Below are positions 52,372 through 61,544 of a DNA stretch of 64,000 nucleotides, one piece after another; position 1 is the stretch's first letter; each line of letters begins with the position of its first letter. The translations under genes and the position numbers were made by a program. The stretch comes from Glycomyces tritici (lineage in GTDB: Bacteria; Actinomycetota; Actinomycetes; Mycobacteriales; Micromonosporaceae), in contig NZ_JAUEMJ010000002.1 in the NCBI RefSeq assembly GCF_030403505.1, forward strand, positions 586,776 to 650,775, in the 5' to 3' direction. The notes below the pieces were generated by a model. That model did not search any database. It saw only the letters and a list, made by a program, of their open reading frames with translations, and was not told the origin of the DNA.

Positions 52372-53859
52372 ATGGATGACACGACCGACCCGAACCACCT
52401 GCACGGCGACGAGTTGGCACGGCTGCTTCCGGGCTTCCGGCTCGACCCCGAACCGGTCAGCTCGACCGGCATGAGCCAGGTCTTCCTCGCCACCGACATG
52501 AAGCTGCACCACCGCAAGGTCGCAGTCAAGGTCATGGCGGGCTACCTTTCGGCGCACCCGGGGTACCGCAAGCGGTTCCTCCGCGAGATCCAGCTCATGG
52601 CGAGCCTGGAGCATCCGAACATCATGTACGTGATCACCGCGGCCACGGCCCAGGACCGCATGCTCTACCTGGTCATGCCCCGCGCCGAAGGCGACCTGCG
52701 GGACCTGCTCACCCGCGGCCCGCTCGACCTGGCCGGGACGGTCGACACCGTCGTCCAGGTCGCGAAGGCGCTCGACTTCGCCCACGACCACGGCGTGGTC
52801 CACCGCGACGTGAAGCCCGGGAACATCCTCTTCGGACACGAAGGGCACGTCTACCTGAGCGATTTCGGGGTCGCGAAGGATCAGTTCGGCGAGGACCTCA
52901 CCGCGTTCGGCGAGACGATCGGCACGCGCCGCTACACGGCCCCCGAGGTCTTCAGCAGCGCCGCAGCGGACCGGACCGGTCCCGAACCCGATGCGACCGC
53001 CAGGATGCTGCCGGCCACCCCGCAGGAACGCGCGGGCGACGTCTACTCGCTCGGTGCACTGCTCCACCACTGCGTGACCGGCCGCAGGCCCTTCGACCAC
53101 CTCGACGACAGCGCCGCCGAAAGCGCGCAGCGCCGCGGCGAACTCACCCCGGTGAGCGAGCTGCGACCCCAGCTGCCCGCGACGCTCGATGCGGTGGTGG
53201 CGAAGGCGATGCACCTCGATCCGGACCGGCGCTACCGCACGTGCGGGGAGCTTGCGGCCGCGCTGTCACTGGCCGTCGGCCTCACCGAGGCCGGATCGGC
53301 GCTGCCGATCCTGAAGGACCTCCAGCAGCGGATCGGCTCGGTCGCAGCGGAACCGAGCCCGGTTCCCGCGGCCGCCCCGTCGCCGCGGTCGCGCTGGACG
53401 GGCGCGCTCGTCCCGGTGGTCTCGCTGCTCCTGGTGGCGGGGGTGCTGCTGTACACGGCGTTCGGGCCCGGCGCCGACGACGCCCACGGCACGGGCGGAG
53501 AGCCCACCGAGAGCGGGTCGCCCTCTCCCGACCCGACCGTGGTGCCCGTGACCGGCGAGGACCGGGTGGAGCGGCTCCCGGTGGAGGGCGAGTGCCTGGA
53601 CGGCGCCCTCGAAGACGAGTACGTCGTCGTCTCCTGCGACTCCGAGCAGGCCACCGAGTACGTGTACGAGGTCGCGGTCTTTCCGGAGGACCCGAACCCT
53701 TCGCAGCCGGCCCACAACGACGCCTCCTGGATCGTCTGCGGGAGCGACGGCGTGACCGACTTCGACTACCGCTGGAGCGATTCGGCCTACGAGACCGGTG
53801 AGCCCTGGGACCCCGAGACCGGACTGCTCTACTTCATCATCTGCACCAGCGACGTGTGA
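52372..53859 (+). CDS. Ser/Thr protein kinase, membrane-anchored with extracellular domain
   Basis: A 495-aa Hanks-type kinase. The kinase domain spans about 20-300, with Lys53 (VAVKVM), catalytic HRDVKPGN (Asp146) and DFG (164-166). A Pro/Ser linker, one membrane helix (about 343-365) and an extracellular C-terminal domain (about 366-495) follow; the last part has Cys residues in GECLDG, VVSCDSE, WIVCGSDG and FIICTSD. The glycine-rich loop is degenerate (STGMSQVFLA, one Gly), which may weaken nucleotide binding. The start ATG at 52372 follows AAGGG. The adjacent converging gene encodes an FHA protein, a phosphothreonine reader and likely partner. Confidence 0.88.
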   Translation: MDDTTDPNHLHGDELARLLPGFRLDPEPVSSTGMSQVFLATDMKLHHRKVAVKVMAGYLSAHPGYRKRFLREIQLMASLEHPNIMYVITAATAQDRMLYLVMPRAEGDLRDLLTRGPLDLAGTVDTVVQVAKALDFAHDHGVVHRDVKPGNILFGHEGHVYLSDFGVAKDQFGEDLTAFGETIGTRRYTAPEVFSSAAADRTGPEPDATARMLPATPQERAGDVYSLGALLHHCVTGRRPFDHLDDSAAESAQRRGELTPVSELRPQLPATLDAVVAKAMHLDPDRRYRTCGELAAALSLAVGLTEAGSALPILKDLQQRIGSVAAEPSPVPAAAPSPRSRWTGALVPVVSLLLVAGVLLYTAFGPGADDAHGTGGEPTESGSPSPDPTVVPVTGEDRVERLPVEGECLDGALEDEYVVVSCDSEQATEYVYEVAVFPEDPNPSQPAHNDASWIVCGSDGVTDFDYRWSDSAYETGEPWDPETGLLYFIICTSDV

Positions 53860-53862
53860 GGG

Positions 53863-54702
53863 TCACTCCTCCCCGAGGCCGAGCCGCTCCAGGTCCTCCG
53901 GCACCAGCGTGGTGCTCTGGAGCAGCGCCCTGATCAGGTTGTCGTTCAAGGCGTTCCCGAGCGGTTCGCCGAGCGCCTCGTCGCGCAGCAGCCCTTCCAC
54001 GCGGGGACGGTAGTCCGGGTGGGACAGGCGCTCGCGCACCCCGGCGACGATGCGCGCGGCGGTGCCCTCGTTCCAGTTCCGCTCGCTCGCGAGCGGGGAG
54101 CGCCGCATGTCGTCGGCGACCTGGCGCCAGGCCACCGGCTGCGGGCGCGGCAGCCCCTGGAGGTACCGCTGGGCCAGTGAGGCGAGCACCAGCCGCTCGA
54201 CCCTGCCCAGCGGGTGCTCCAGCGGCGGCACGGTCTCGTCGTCGGTGCGCACGTCGCCGGGCGCCCGTCTGCCGCCGATGAGCCGGATCTCCAAGCAGTG
54301 CACCGCTTCCGAGAGGTCGCCGATGTACACGGGCGTGTAGGCGTCCTGGATCGGCCGCTCCTGGCCCGAGAGCAGCATCGCGTCGCCGGGGAAGAGCATC
54401 GGCAGCCTGCCCTCGTTGCGCATCGTCCACTCCCTGCCATGGCAGACGAGCCGCCCGTGGATCCGGCTGATGTGCTTGTCCTTGACGCCGAGTGGAATGT
54501 TGACGTTCGCCTCGTCGCGTCCGAAGAGGATCTCGAACGGGCGCGGCGGCACCGCCCACCCGACCTCCGCGCTGAGCGCGAACACGGTGCCCGGCGGCGC
54601 GGGCGGCAGCGGGTCCGCGCCCTCGGGCGCCTCCGGGACGCCTGCGGCGAGGCTGCGCACCCACCGCGGCAGGATCTGCGGAGGAAAGGCGGTCGTGCTC
54701 AT
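53863..54702 (-). CDS. FHA-domain protein
   Basis: A 279-aa protein. The FHA core is near residues 55-130: FEILFGRDEANVNIPLGVKD then KHISRIHGRLVCHG, with the Gly-Arg, Ser-Arg and His that read phosphothreonine. A helical C-terminal half (about 160-279) follows, including VAWRQVADDMRRSPLASERN, similar to winged-helix-like regions found after FHA domains in actinomycetes. It converges with the kinase gene with three bases between the stops, so the two are likely functional partners though not co-transcribed. Confidence 0.85.
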   Translation of the reverse strand: MSTTAFPPQILPRWVRSLAAGVPEAPEGADPLPPAPPGTVFALSAEVGWAVPPRPFEILFGRDEANVNIPLGVKDKHISRIHGRLVCHGREWTMRNEGRLPMLFPGDAMLLSGQERPIQDAYTPVYIGDLSEAVHCLEIRLIGGRRAPGDVRTDDETVPPLEHPLGRVERLVLASLAQRYLQGLPRPQPVAWRQVADDMRRSPLASERNWNEGTAARIVAGVRERLSHPDYRPRVEGLLRDEALGEPLGNALNDNLIRALLQSTTLVPEDLERLGLGEE

Positions 54703-54871
54703 CTCGAATGGTCCTCTCTGGCGACGATGCTCCAGAACCCGATTATGTGCGCCCCCGCCCGGGACCCCTCTCGCCGCACGGACCGGCGCGGGAGTCCATC
54801 CGGGACCGGTCTCGTCTCGGCGCTCCTACCCTGAAGGCCCGCAAGGGACACGCAGAGAGGGGCTGGTTCCG

Positions 54872-55210
54872 ATGTTCGAGTTCTCGATCCTCGTGTTCGG
54901 CTGCTCGGCGGTGATCGGGCTGCTCTACACCGGCTTCCGGGCGCACCTGGCCGGCCTCCTCGCCGGTGCGCTGACGGGAGGGGTCACGGCGTGGATCGCC
55001 CTCGCCGCCGACGCCGAGAACGGCAGCGCACTGGCACGGGGCGCGCTGGCGGCCTTGATCGGGTTGCAGGTCGTCGCCTGGGGCACCCAGCGGCGGCTCC
55101 GCGCGGCAGCACTCCGCAAAGAGGCGAGGGAACTCGAGCGCAATCGGGCACTCGCCCGGCGGTATCGACGCACCGATGAGGAGTGGAGCCGATACCGGTC
55201 ACCCGACTGA
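54872..55210 (+). CDS. Small membrane protein with basic C-terminal helix
   Basis: A 112-aa protein with three predicted membrane helices (about 3-20, 25-47 and 52-73) and a charged cytoplasmic helix (KEARELERNRALARRYRRTD). The function is unknown. AGAGAGGGG lies just before the ATG. Its end overlaps the 3' end of the converging APH gene by 12 bp. Confidence 0.65.
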   Translation: MFEFSILVFGCSAVIGLLYTGFRAHLAGLLAGALTGGVTAWIALAADAENGSALARGALAALIGLQVVAWGTQRRLRAAALRKEARELERNRALARRYRRTDEEWSRYRSPD

Positions 55211-56077
55211 CCGGCGCGCGTCTTCGAGGCCTTTCTCGTTCTCCGCGTGGTCGGCGATGCCGGTGAGGTCGCGGGCGGCGATGCGGCGGGCGAAGTAGTC
55301 GGCTTGGACGGCCCATCGGAAGCGCAGGAGGGTGGTCAGGCCGCGTTCGACTTCGGCGCGCGCGAGAACGCCTTGGGCGAGGTAGGCCTCGATCAGGGGG
55401 TCGGCGTCGTCGGGGCCTCCGACGTACATCACGGCGGAGGCGAGGTCGTACAGGTAGGGGCCGGGCATGGCGGTGGACCAGTCGATGAGTCCGCAAGTGC
55501 CGGTGCCCTGGTCGAGGCGTAATGCTTCAGGCGCAGGGTCGGTGTGGAGGGGTCCCCAGGTCAAGGTCGCGGGGTCGAGGTCGTCGAGGGCGGTGAGGGC
55601 GGCAGTGACGGCGGGGCGGACCCAGTCGCGGACGTCCAGGTGCTCGGCCTCCGGATCGACCCAGTGGAAGGAGTCGGCGGAAGGGATGCCGGCGCCGCGA
55701 AGCGCCGCATGGGCGCGGGCGAGGGTGGTGCCGATGATGCGCTGCTGCGCCGGACCGTCACCGGTGACGGGTTCGCCGGGAACCCAGGCCAGCAGCGCGA
55801 GCATCATGCCCTCGACGGTCACGGCGAGGCGACCGTCGCGGCTGCGCTCAGGTGCTCCGGTCGGAAGGTCGGGCCGGTCGAGCACGGCCGCTGCGGCGAG
55901 GCCGCTGGTGTAGTCGAAGACCGTGTCCGGAGCGACGGCTTTGGCGACCCAGCGACGCGGGCCCGCGGTGACGAACCAAGTACCGGAGTTCATGCCCCCG
56001 TGATGCGGCACAATCTGAGCATTGTGGAGTCGCCAGTGTTCGGCGAGGCAGGTGCGCAGGAGATCGTCGCTGATCAT
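55199..56077 (-). CDS. APH-family phosphotransferase with altered catalytic loop
   Basis: A 292-aa kinase-fold protein. The N-lobe begins VPHHGGMNSGTWFVTAGPRR. The usual HxDxxxxN loop reads GPLHTDPAPEALRLD, so the Asn that coordinates metal is replaced, while CGLIDWSTAMPGPYLYDLAS provides the metal-binding Asp. The LHxDPAPEA pattern recurs in actinomycete relatives, so it is probably a real subgroup rather than decay. The substrate is unknown. The gene is monocistronic and its stop overlaps a neighbouring 3' end. Confidence 0.75.
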   Translation of the reverse strand: MISDDLLRTCLAEHWRLHNAQIVPHHGGMNSGTWFVTAGPRRWVAKAVAPDTVFDYTSGLAAAAVLDRPDLPTGAPERSRDGRLAVTVEGMMLALLAWVPGEPVTGDGPAQQRIIGTTLARAHAALRGAGIPSADSFHWVDPEAEHLDVRDWVRPAVTAALTALDDLDPATLTWGPLHTDPAPEALRLDQGTGTCGLIDWSTAMPGPYLYDLASAVMYVGGPDDADPLIEAYLAQGVLARAEVERGLTTLLRFRWAVQADYFARRIAARDLTGIADHAENEKGLEDARRSVG

Positions 56078-56410
56078 GCGCCACAGTCAACCACCGGCTC
56101 AGTGAGCGGGCAACGGCTTATCGAGCCCGCTGGCGGAAGGACTCATGGGCCTCACGCGCCGTCGACCGGGAGGCCGCCGACGTGTTCGCGCACCACCTGC
56201 CGCAGGCGCGCGAGTGCGCCTGATTCAACCGCAGCGCGCTCATCCGCGGCGTCGAATACCTGGGGCGCACCGCCGGGATCGACCAGAGCATCGCCATCCG
56301 GTGCGGCCTGCCGACCGTGCAGGCGCTCGCTGCGGGTCCGATGAGTCCGGCGGGGTGTCGCTCCCTGACTCTATGATCTTGGGGAACCTGCCGCCGCGCG
56401 AAGGACCGAG
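56078..56410. other. Intergenic region with coding-like remnant
   Basis: On the plus strand a frame from about 56111 to 56350 reads like protein (RARWRKDSWASRAVDREAAD, VFAHHLPQARECA, then after an in-frame TGA at 56221 FNRSALIRGVEYLGRTAGID). The internal stop makes it a probable pseudogene of unknown family. The last 50 bp form the promoter of the DUF4132 gene. Confidence 0.35.
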
Positions 56411-59400
56411 ATGACCGAATACGTTGCAGTGCAGGAAGATCGACTGGAACTTCCGGCCGAATGGACGGAGTGGGTCCTGCCGCGGCGCGGGCATGGAACG
56501 GTCATTCCGGTCGAGCCGGACACCGCGGCGTCCGAGAAGGCCGCCGCCGCGGTCGAGGCGAGGCGCGAGGACGTCATCGCCGCGCTTGCAAGCGCCGAGT
56601 GTGATCCGGAGCTGTCGCGGGCCGGCCTGGCCCACCTCGGCGGCGAGCCGAACCCGACCGGCGCCGCCGCGGTGCTCACTCTGCTCCGGTTCGTCGAGCC
56701 CTTCCGGGGCTCGATGTTCCAGACGGGCGGCGAACGCGCCGTGGCCAACCGCGAGCTGTTCGCCGCGGTGGCCGCCGACTTCGGCCTGCCGTTCGCCGTG
56801 AGCACCGGCATCGAGGACCTCTCCATCGCGTTCCGGTGGGGCGTCCCGACGAGCGGGGGCCCGGCGGACATGCCCGCCTTGGTGGTCGGCGACGCGTCGA
56901 ATATGAAGTGGATGGTCTGGTCGGACCGGGAAGGCGTCCTTCCGTTCGCCCGCGGGCTGATCGCCGCCGCGGGCGACGACGAGTACCGGCGCGTCGTGGA
57001 GTCCGCCGCCGGCCACCGCGCCACTGCGCTCAGGCGCGTCGCCGCGGCGATCCTGCTCCCCGGGGAGCGCGACTGGGTGGCGGACGCGTGCGACGCACGC
57101 GACGCCTACCGCGGCGACCCCTACATCGAGGAGCTCGTCTGGTCGATCGTGGCCGATGCGGACCAGCTGAAGCGATTGGGGCTCCCCCGGCTCGCTCCCA
57201 GCCTGGTCCGGCACCGCCTCGTGGCCGAGCTCGTGCGCAACCTCGGCGTCGACGCCCTCCCGGTCCTCGCCAAGTCCCTCGACCACAAGAGCCTCGACAA
57301 CGCCCAGCGCACCTTGCTGTTCCAGGCGATCGCGCTCTTGCCCAGCGACGACGCCGCGAACCTCCTCGTGGGACGCGCCGCCGAACCGGGCGCGCTCGCC
57401 GCCGTCAAACCCGCCGCCGCCCGCTTCCCCCACCGCTTCGCGCGCGCGGTCGCCGCCGGCGCCGCCGTCATCGCTCCCGCCGAACGGGTCCGCCTCGCCG
57501 GAGCCCTCCGTCAGGAGGCGGTCCCGCTCGAGACCGTCCTGAAGGGACTGAATGAGACCGACAGGGCCGCGATCGAAACGCTGCTCGCCGAGGCCTCGCC
57601 GGAGATCGCCGCGCCCGACCAGCTCCCCGAGGTCTTTCGCACGCCGCCGTGGGCCGGGCACCGGCGGCGCCGGGCCGCCGAGCCGGTCCCCGGCCTCACC
57701 GCCCCTGCCGGTTTCGAGCTTCACTGGGGCCCAGGTGAACGCGAGGCCGCCCTGGCCCTGGAGCCCGGCTTCGCCGAGTGGGACGAGACCGAGTTCTGGA
57801 CCTCGGACAGCGAGACCGGCCTGGGCTTCGCCGACCGGCTCCGCGGCCGCCTCGCCCGCGGCGGCGATCCCGAAGCGGTGCTCGGGAAACTGCGTGAGAG
57901 CCCGAAGCACGCGAGCGCCCTCGTCCCCATTCGCAGCGCCGAAGCCGCCGCCCTCGCCGCGGACTGGTTCGCCCGCCTCAAGTCCGGGCGCGTCCACGCG
58001 GCCGACTGGCTCGACCGCCACGGCGAGCACGCCGTGCGCTACCTCGTCCCCTGCGCGCTCGGCGACGACAAGCGCCTGCGCGACGGCGGCGAAGCCGCCC
58101 TGCGGTACCTGGCCCGTCGTCTCGGCGACCAGGCCGTGCTCGACGCGGCCGCTGCCTTCGGACCCGACGCCCTCGCCCGCGTCATGTCGCTGCTCGCCAC
58201 CGACGCGCGCGTCCCCCTCTCCGGGTCCGTGAAGCCGGGCGACTGGGCCGATCCCGGCATGCTGCCGCCGGTCATGCTGCGCGGCAGCGAGACCGCGCTC
58301 CCCGTCGTCGCGGTGCGGCACCTCATCAGCGCGCTCGCCCTGTGGTCCCCGCGCCTGCCGTTCCCCGGCGTCGACGACTTCGCCGCCCACTGCGACCCCG
58401 GCCCGCTCCAGCGGTTCTCGCTCGCCCTGTTCGACCTGTGGCTGCGCTCCGACGCCCCCAGCAAGGACTCCTGGGCCGTCGACCAACTCGGCGCCTTCGG
58501 GAACGACGACACCGTCGCCGTCCTCGGCCCCCTCGTGGCCCAATGGCCCGGCCGCAGCCAGAACGACCGCGCGCACACCGGCCTCGAAGTCCTCGCCCAC
58601 ATCGGCACCGACGCCGCGTTCACGGCCCTGCGCGACATCTCGCGGGCCTTCAAGTTCGGCAACACCGTCACCGAACGCGCCCGCGAACTCGCCGAACGGA
58701 TCGCCACCGCCCGCGGCCTCACCTTCGAGGCGCTCGCCGACCGCCTCACGCCCGACCACGGTGCGGGCGAGGTCGTCTCGTTCGACTACGGCCCCAGGCG
58801 CTTCCATCTCGCCTTCGACCGGCTCCTCACCCCGCACCTCACCGACGACGCCGGCAAGCCCCGCAAGGCCCTCCCCAAACCCGGCGTCCGGGACGACGCG
58901 GACGCCGCCAAAGCGTCCATCGCCCGCTGCAAGGCGCTCGTCAAGGCAGTTGAGGACACCGCTCACACCCAGGTTGAACTCCTCTGCGCCGCAATGCTGA
59001 ACGGCCGCGTCTTCACCCTCGGCGACCTCCGCGTCCTCGACGCCCACCCCATCGGCGGGGTCTTCACCCGCCGCCTCGCCTGGTTCAGCCGCGGCGCCGG
59101 ATTCCGCATCGCCGAGGACGGCGGCTTCGCCGACGTCGAGGACCGCGAGTTCCAGCCCGACCCGGACGCGATCCGCCTCGCCCACCCCGCCCTCCTGCGC
59201 GACGAGACCCCCGCCTGGATCGCCCTGTTCGCCGACTACGAGCTCCTCCAGCCTTTCGACCAGCTCGCGCGCCCCCGGCTCCACTTCACCGAGGAGGAAC
59301 TCGAAACCGGCCGCCTCCGCCGCTTCGACGGCCTCCAGTGCGGCTACGCCGACCTCGGCGAACGCATCGGCTGGACCCACACGCTGCTCACTCCGGGACC

Positions 59401-59647
59401 CGACCTCGCCTGGGGCTGGCGGCTACAGCAGCCGCTCCCCGGCGGATGGCTGCTCGCCGAGGCCTCCCCCGAACCCGACAAGCACCGCCCCGAACCCGAC
59501 CTCGTCCACACCGTGACCCGCGTACGGCTCCAAACCAACCGCAACCGCAGACCCGAGCACGCCCGCCCGCTTCCCGGCCGCGAGGTCGACCCCGTGGCCG
59601 CCTCCGAGCTCCTCGCCCGGCTCACCGGCGCCCATCCGAGCGACTAG
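56411..59647 (+). CDS. DUF4132-domain protein
   Basis: A 1078-aa protein without signal peptide or membrane helices. The N-terminal two thirds are Ala/Leu-rich helical repeats resembling HEAT-like units. The C-terminal part (from about residue 750) carries the DUF4132 pattern: FDYGPRRFHLAFDRLLTPHL, RKALPKPGVRDDADAAK, VFTRRLAWFSR, DYELLQPFDQLARPRLHFTE and GWTHTLLTPGPDLAWGWRLQ. The function is unknown. The ATG at 56411 lies close to GAAGGA. The gene is very strongly biased to GC at third positions, like its core-genome neighbours. Confidence 0.8.
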   Translation: MTEYVAVQEDRLELPAEWTEWVLPRRGHGTVIPVEPDTAASEKAAAAVEARREDVIAALASAECDPELSRAGLAHLGGEPNPTGAAAVLTLLRFVEPFRGSMFQTGGERAVANRELFAAVAADFGLPFAVSTGIEDLSIAFRWGVPTSGGPADMPALVVGDASNMKWMVWSDREGVLPFARGLIAAAGDDEYRRVVESAAGHRATALRRVAAAILLPGERDWVADACDARDAYRGDPYIEELVWSIVADADQLKRLGLPRLAPSLVRHRLVAELVRNLGVDALPVLAKSLDHKSLDNAQRTLLFQAIALLPSDDAANLLVGRAAEPGALAAVKPAAARFPHRFARAVAAGAAVIAPAERVRLAGALRQEAVPLETVLKGLNETDRAAIETLLAEASPEIAAPDQLPEVFRTPPWAGHRRRRAAEPVPGLTAPAGFELHWGPGEREAALALEPGFAEWDETEFWTSDSETGLGFADRLRGRLARGGDPEAVLGKLRESPKHASALVPIRSAEAAALAADWFARLKSGRVHAADWLDRHGEHAVRYLVPCALGDDKRLRDGGEAALRYLARRLGDQAVLDAAAAFGPDALARVMSLLATDARVPLSGSVKPGDWADPGMLPPVMLRGSETALPVVAVRHLISALALWSPRLPFPGVDDFAAHCDPGPLQRFSLALFDLWLRSDAPSKDSWAVDQLGAFGNDDTVAVLGPLVAQWPGRSQNDRAHTGLEVLAHIGTDAAFTALRDISRAFKFGNTVTERARELAERIATARGLTFEALADRLTPDHGAGEVVSFDYGPRRFHLAFDRLLTPHLTDDAGKPRKALPKPGVRDDADAAKASIARCKALVKAVEDTAHTQVELLCAAMLNGRVFTLGDLRVLDAHPIGGVFTRRLAWFSRGAGFRIAEDGGFADVEDREFQPDPDAIRLAHPALLRDETPAWIALFADYELLQPFDQLARPRLHFTEEELETGRLRRFDGLQCGYADLGERIGWTHTLLTPGPDLAWGWRLQQPLPGGWLLAEASPEPDKHRPEPDLVHTVTRVRLQTNRNRRPEHARPLPGREVDPVAASELLARLTGAHPSD

Positions 59648-59777
59648 CGGCAGCGCTGCCCGCCCCTAACTCCCCGCCCGTTCAGGTGACACGGCGGGAC
59701 GCGGCCTCGAGCGTCGGACCCGCAGGGAATACTGAACGCGGCATCACGAACTTCGTCCCCGATCGAAAAGAGCACCG

Positions 59778-59978
59778 ATGACCGCAGCGCACACCACCGA
59801 GACCTCGGCCGTCAGCGAAAGCGACGCCGAAACGACCGCCGTCGAAGCCCCGCTGTTCCTCGCCCCGCCCCCTTCCGAGAAGGCCAGCGCCCGCGCCGCG
59901 CTCCTCGCCGAGGCCCGTGAGGCCGCCAACGACAACCGCAGCGCCGCACCCGTCCTGCGGTTCTCCGCCGGCGGCTGA
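59778..59978 (+). CDS. Small acidic peptide, 66 aa
   Basis: AAAGAG lies about six bases before the ATG. The product is Thr/Glu/Ala-rich at the N-terminus (MTAAHTTETSAVSESDAETT), then helical (SEKASARAALLAEAREAAND), ending APVLRFSAGG. No membrane segment or Cys is present. The leader-like acidic half and short C-terminal tail resemble ribosomal-peptide precursors, but no maturation enzyme is adjacent. It is probably a real small gene because the ribosome site and codon use are good; the role is unknown. Confidence 0.5.
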   Translation: MTAAHTTETSAVSESDAETTAVEAPLFLAPPPSEKASARAALLAEAREAANDNRSAAPVLRFSAGG

Positions 59979-60148
59979 CCCTCACGTCCGGTCCCGGCAT
60001 GCGGCCCGGCTACAGTTCGTCGAAGCCGCACGGCGAGCGTTTTCACGCTGCCGCTCCCCTCTGGACGACGTCTCCGCGCAGGGCCTGAACACGCCGCGCC
60101 GCTGCGGGCTCCGCGCCACGGCGTCGTCGCATGGGAAGGAACGATCTG

Positions 60149-61387
60149 ATGATCATCGACAGAGCCGAAGTCGTCGTCACCAGCCCCGATCGGAACTTTG
60201 TCACTCTCAAGCTCACCACCGACGACGGCCTCACGGGCCTCGGCGACGCGACCTTGAACGGCCGCGAACTCGCCGTCGTCGCCTACCTCAAGGACCACGT
60301 CGTCCCGCTCCTGCTGGGCCGCGACGCCCACCGCATCGAGGACACCTGGCAGTTCCTCTACCGGTCCGCGTACTGGCGGCGGGGCCCGGTCACGATGGCC
60401 GCGATCGCCGCGGTCGACATGGCGCTGTGGGACATCAAGGGCAAGGCCGCAGGGCTCCCCGTCTACCAGCTCCTCGGCGGCGCCTCGCGCACGGGCCTCC
60501 TCGCCTACGGCCACGCCTCCGGCAAGACCACCGAGGAGCTCTTCGACTCCATCCGCTCCCATCAGGAGCAGGGCTACCGGGCGATCCGCGTGCAGACCGG
60601 CGTCCCCGGCCTGAAGTCCATCTACGGGATCGCGTCGAACGCCACCTATGAAGCGATGCAGGGCGTCCGCTACGACCACGAGCCCGCTCAGCGCGGCGCA
60701 CTGCCCAATGAGGAGGACTGGGACACCCGCTCGTACCTGCGGCACGTCCCCACCGTCTTCGAGGCGGTCCGGAACGAGTTCGGTCCGGAGCTGCCGCTGC
60801 TGCACGACGCGCACCACCGGCTCACGCCGATCCAGGCCGCGCAGCTGGGGAAGTCCCTCGAGCCGTACGACCTGTTCTGGCTCGAGGACGTCACGCCGGC
60901 CGAGAACCAGGAGGCCCTGCGCCTGGTCCGGCAGCACACCACCACGCCGCTGGCGATCGGCGAGATCTTCAACAGCGTGTGGGACTACCAGCAGATCATC
61001 CGCGAGCAGCTGATCGACTACGTGCGCTCGGCCGTGACCCACACCGGCGGCATCAGCCACCTCCGGAAGGTCCTCGACTACGCCGCGCAGTACCAGGTCA
61101 AGTCGGGCATGCACGGTCCCACGGACATCTCGCCGGTCGGCATGGCCGCCGCGATGCACCTGGGCCTGAGCATCCACAACTTCGGCATCCAGGAGTACAT
61201 GCGGCACGGCGCCAAGACCGACGAGGTCTTCCAGCAGTCCTTCACCTGGTCCGACGGGTACCTCCACCCCGGCGACCAGCCGGGTCTCGGCGTCGGGCTC
61301 GACGCCGACGAGGCGGGCAAGTACCCGTACGTGCAGGCGTACCTGCCGTACAACCGCCTCGCGGACGGCACGGTCCACGACTGGTGA
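60149..61387 (+). CDS. manD: D-mannonate dehydratase, enolase superfamily (ManD/RspA type)
   Basis: A 412-aa enzyme that dehydrates D-mannonate to 2-keto-3-deoxygluconate, a step of glucuronate and mannuronate breakdown. Metal ligands are Asp220 (LLHDAHHRL), Glu246 (WLEDVTP) and Glu272 (AIGEIFN). The acid/base pair is probably Tyr159 (KSIYG) and His222. The end [20 protein letters not shown] is the usual ManD C-terminus. I start at ATG 60149 because GAAGGA lies eight bases before it; a second ATG at 60131 overlaps that site. Some family members are nearly inactive on mannonate, so the in vivo role is an inference. It suits the pectin and hemicellulose theme of the window. Confidence 0.85.
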   Translation: MIIDRAEVVVTSPDRNFVTLKLTTDDGLTGLGDATLNGRELAVVAYLKDHVVPLLLGRDAHRIEDTWQFLYRSAYWRRGPVTMAAIAAVDMALWDIKGKAAGLPVYQLLGGASRTGLLAYGHASGKTTEELFDSIRSHQEQGYRAIRVQTGVPGLKSIYGIASNATYEAMQGVRYDHEPAQRGALPNEEDWDTRSYLRHVPTVFEAVRNEFGPELPLLHDAHHRLTPIQAAQLGKSLEPYDLFWLEDVTPAENQEALRLVRQHTTTPLAIGEIFNSVWDYQQIIREQLIDYVRSAVTHTGGISHLRKVLDYAAQYQVKSGMHGPTDISPVGMAAAMHLGLSIHNFGIQEYMRHGAKTDEVFQQSFTWSDGYLHPGDQPGLGVGLDADEAGKYPYVQAYLPYNRLADGTVHDW

Positions 61388-61505
61388 GGACCGCGCGCAG
61401 CGCTCGGACCGTTCGCTCTCGGAAGCGGCGCTTCCGATGGCGGTGCGGGGCCGCCGCCGCGCGATGCCCGCGTTCCGCGGCCGCGGGCGCCGGACGCTCC
61501 CGGGA

Positions 61506-61518
61506 CTTACGTTGTACG
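61506..61518. promoter_or_regulatory. TetR operator in tetR promoter
   Basis: CTTACGTTGTACG is, on the other strand, CGTACAACGTAAG, which differs at two positions from the CTTACAACGTAAG sites before the oxidoreductase gene. It lies 27 bp upstream of the tetR start, consistent with autoregulation. Confidence 0.65.
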
Positions 61519-61544
61519 GTACGTTCGCCGGGAAGGGGTGGACT

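Noticed and set aside
56240..59380. A 1046-codon open frame on the minus strand
   Set aside because: It is the antisense shadow of the DUF4132 gene, rich in Gly, Glu and Val without family motifs.
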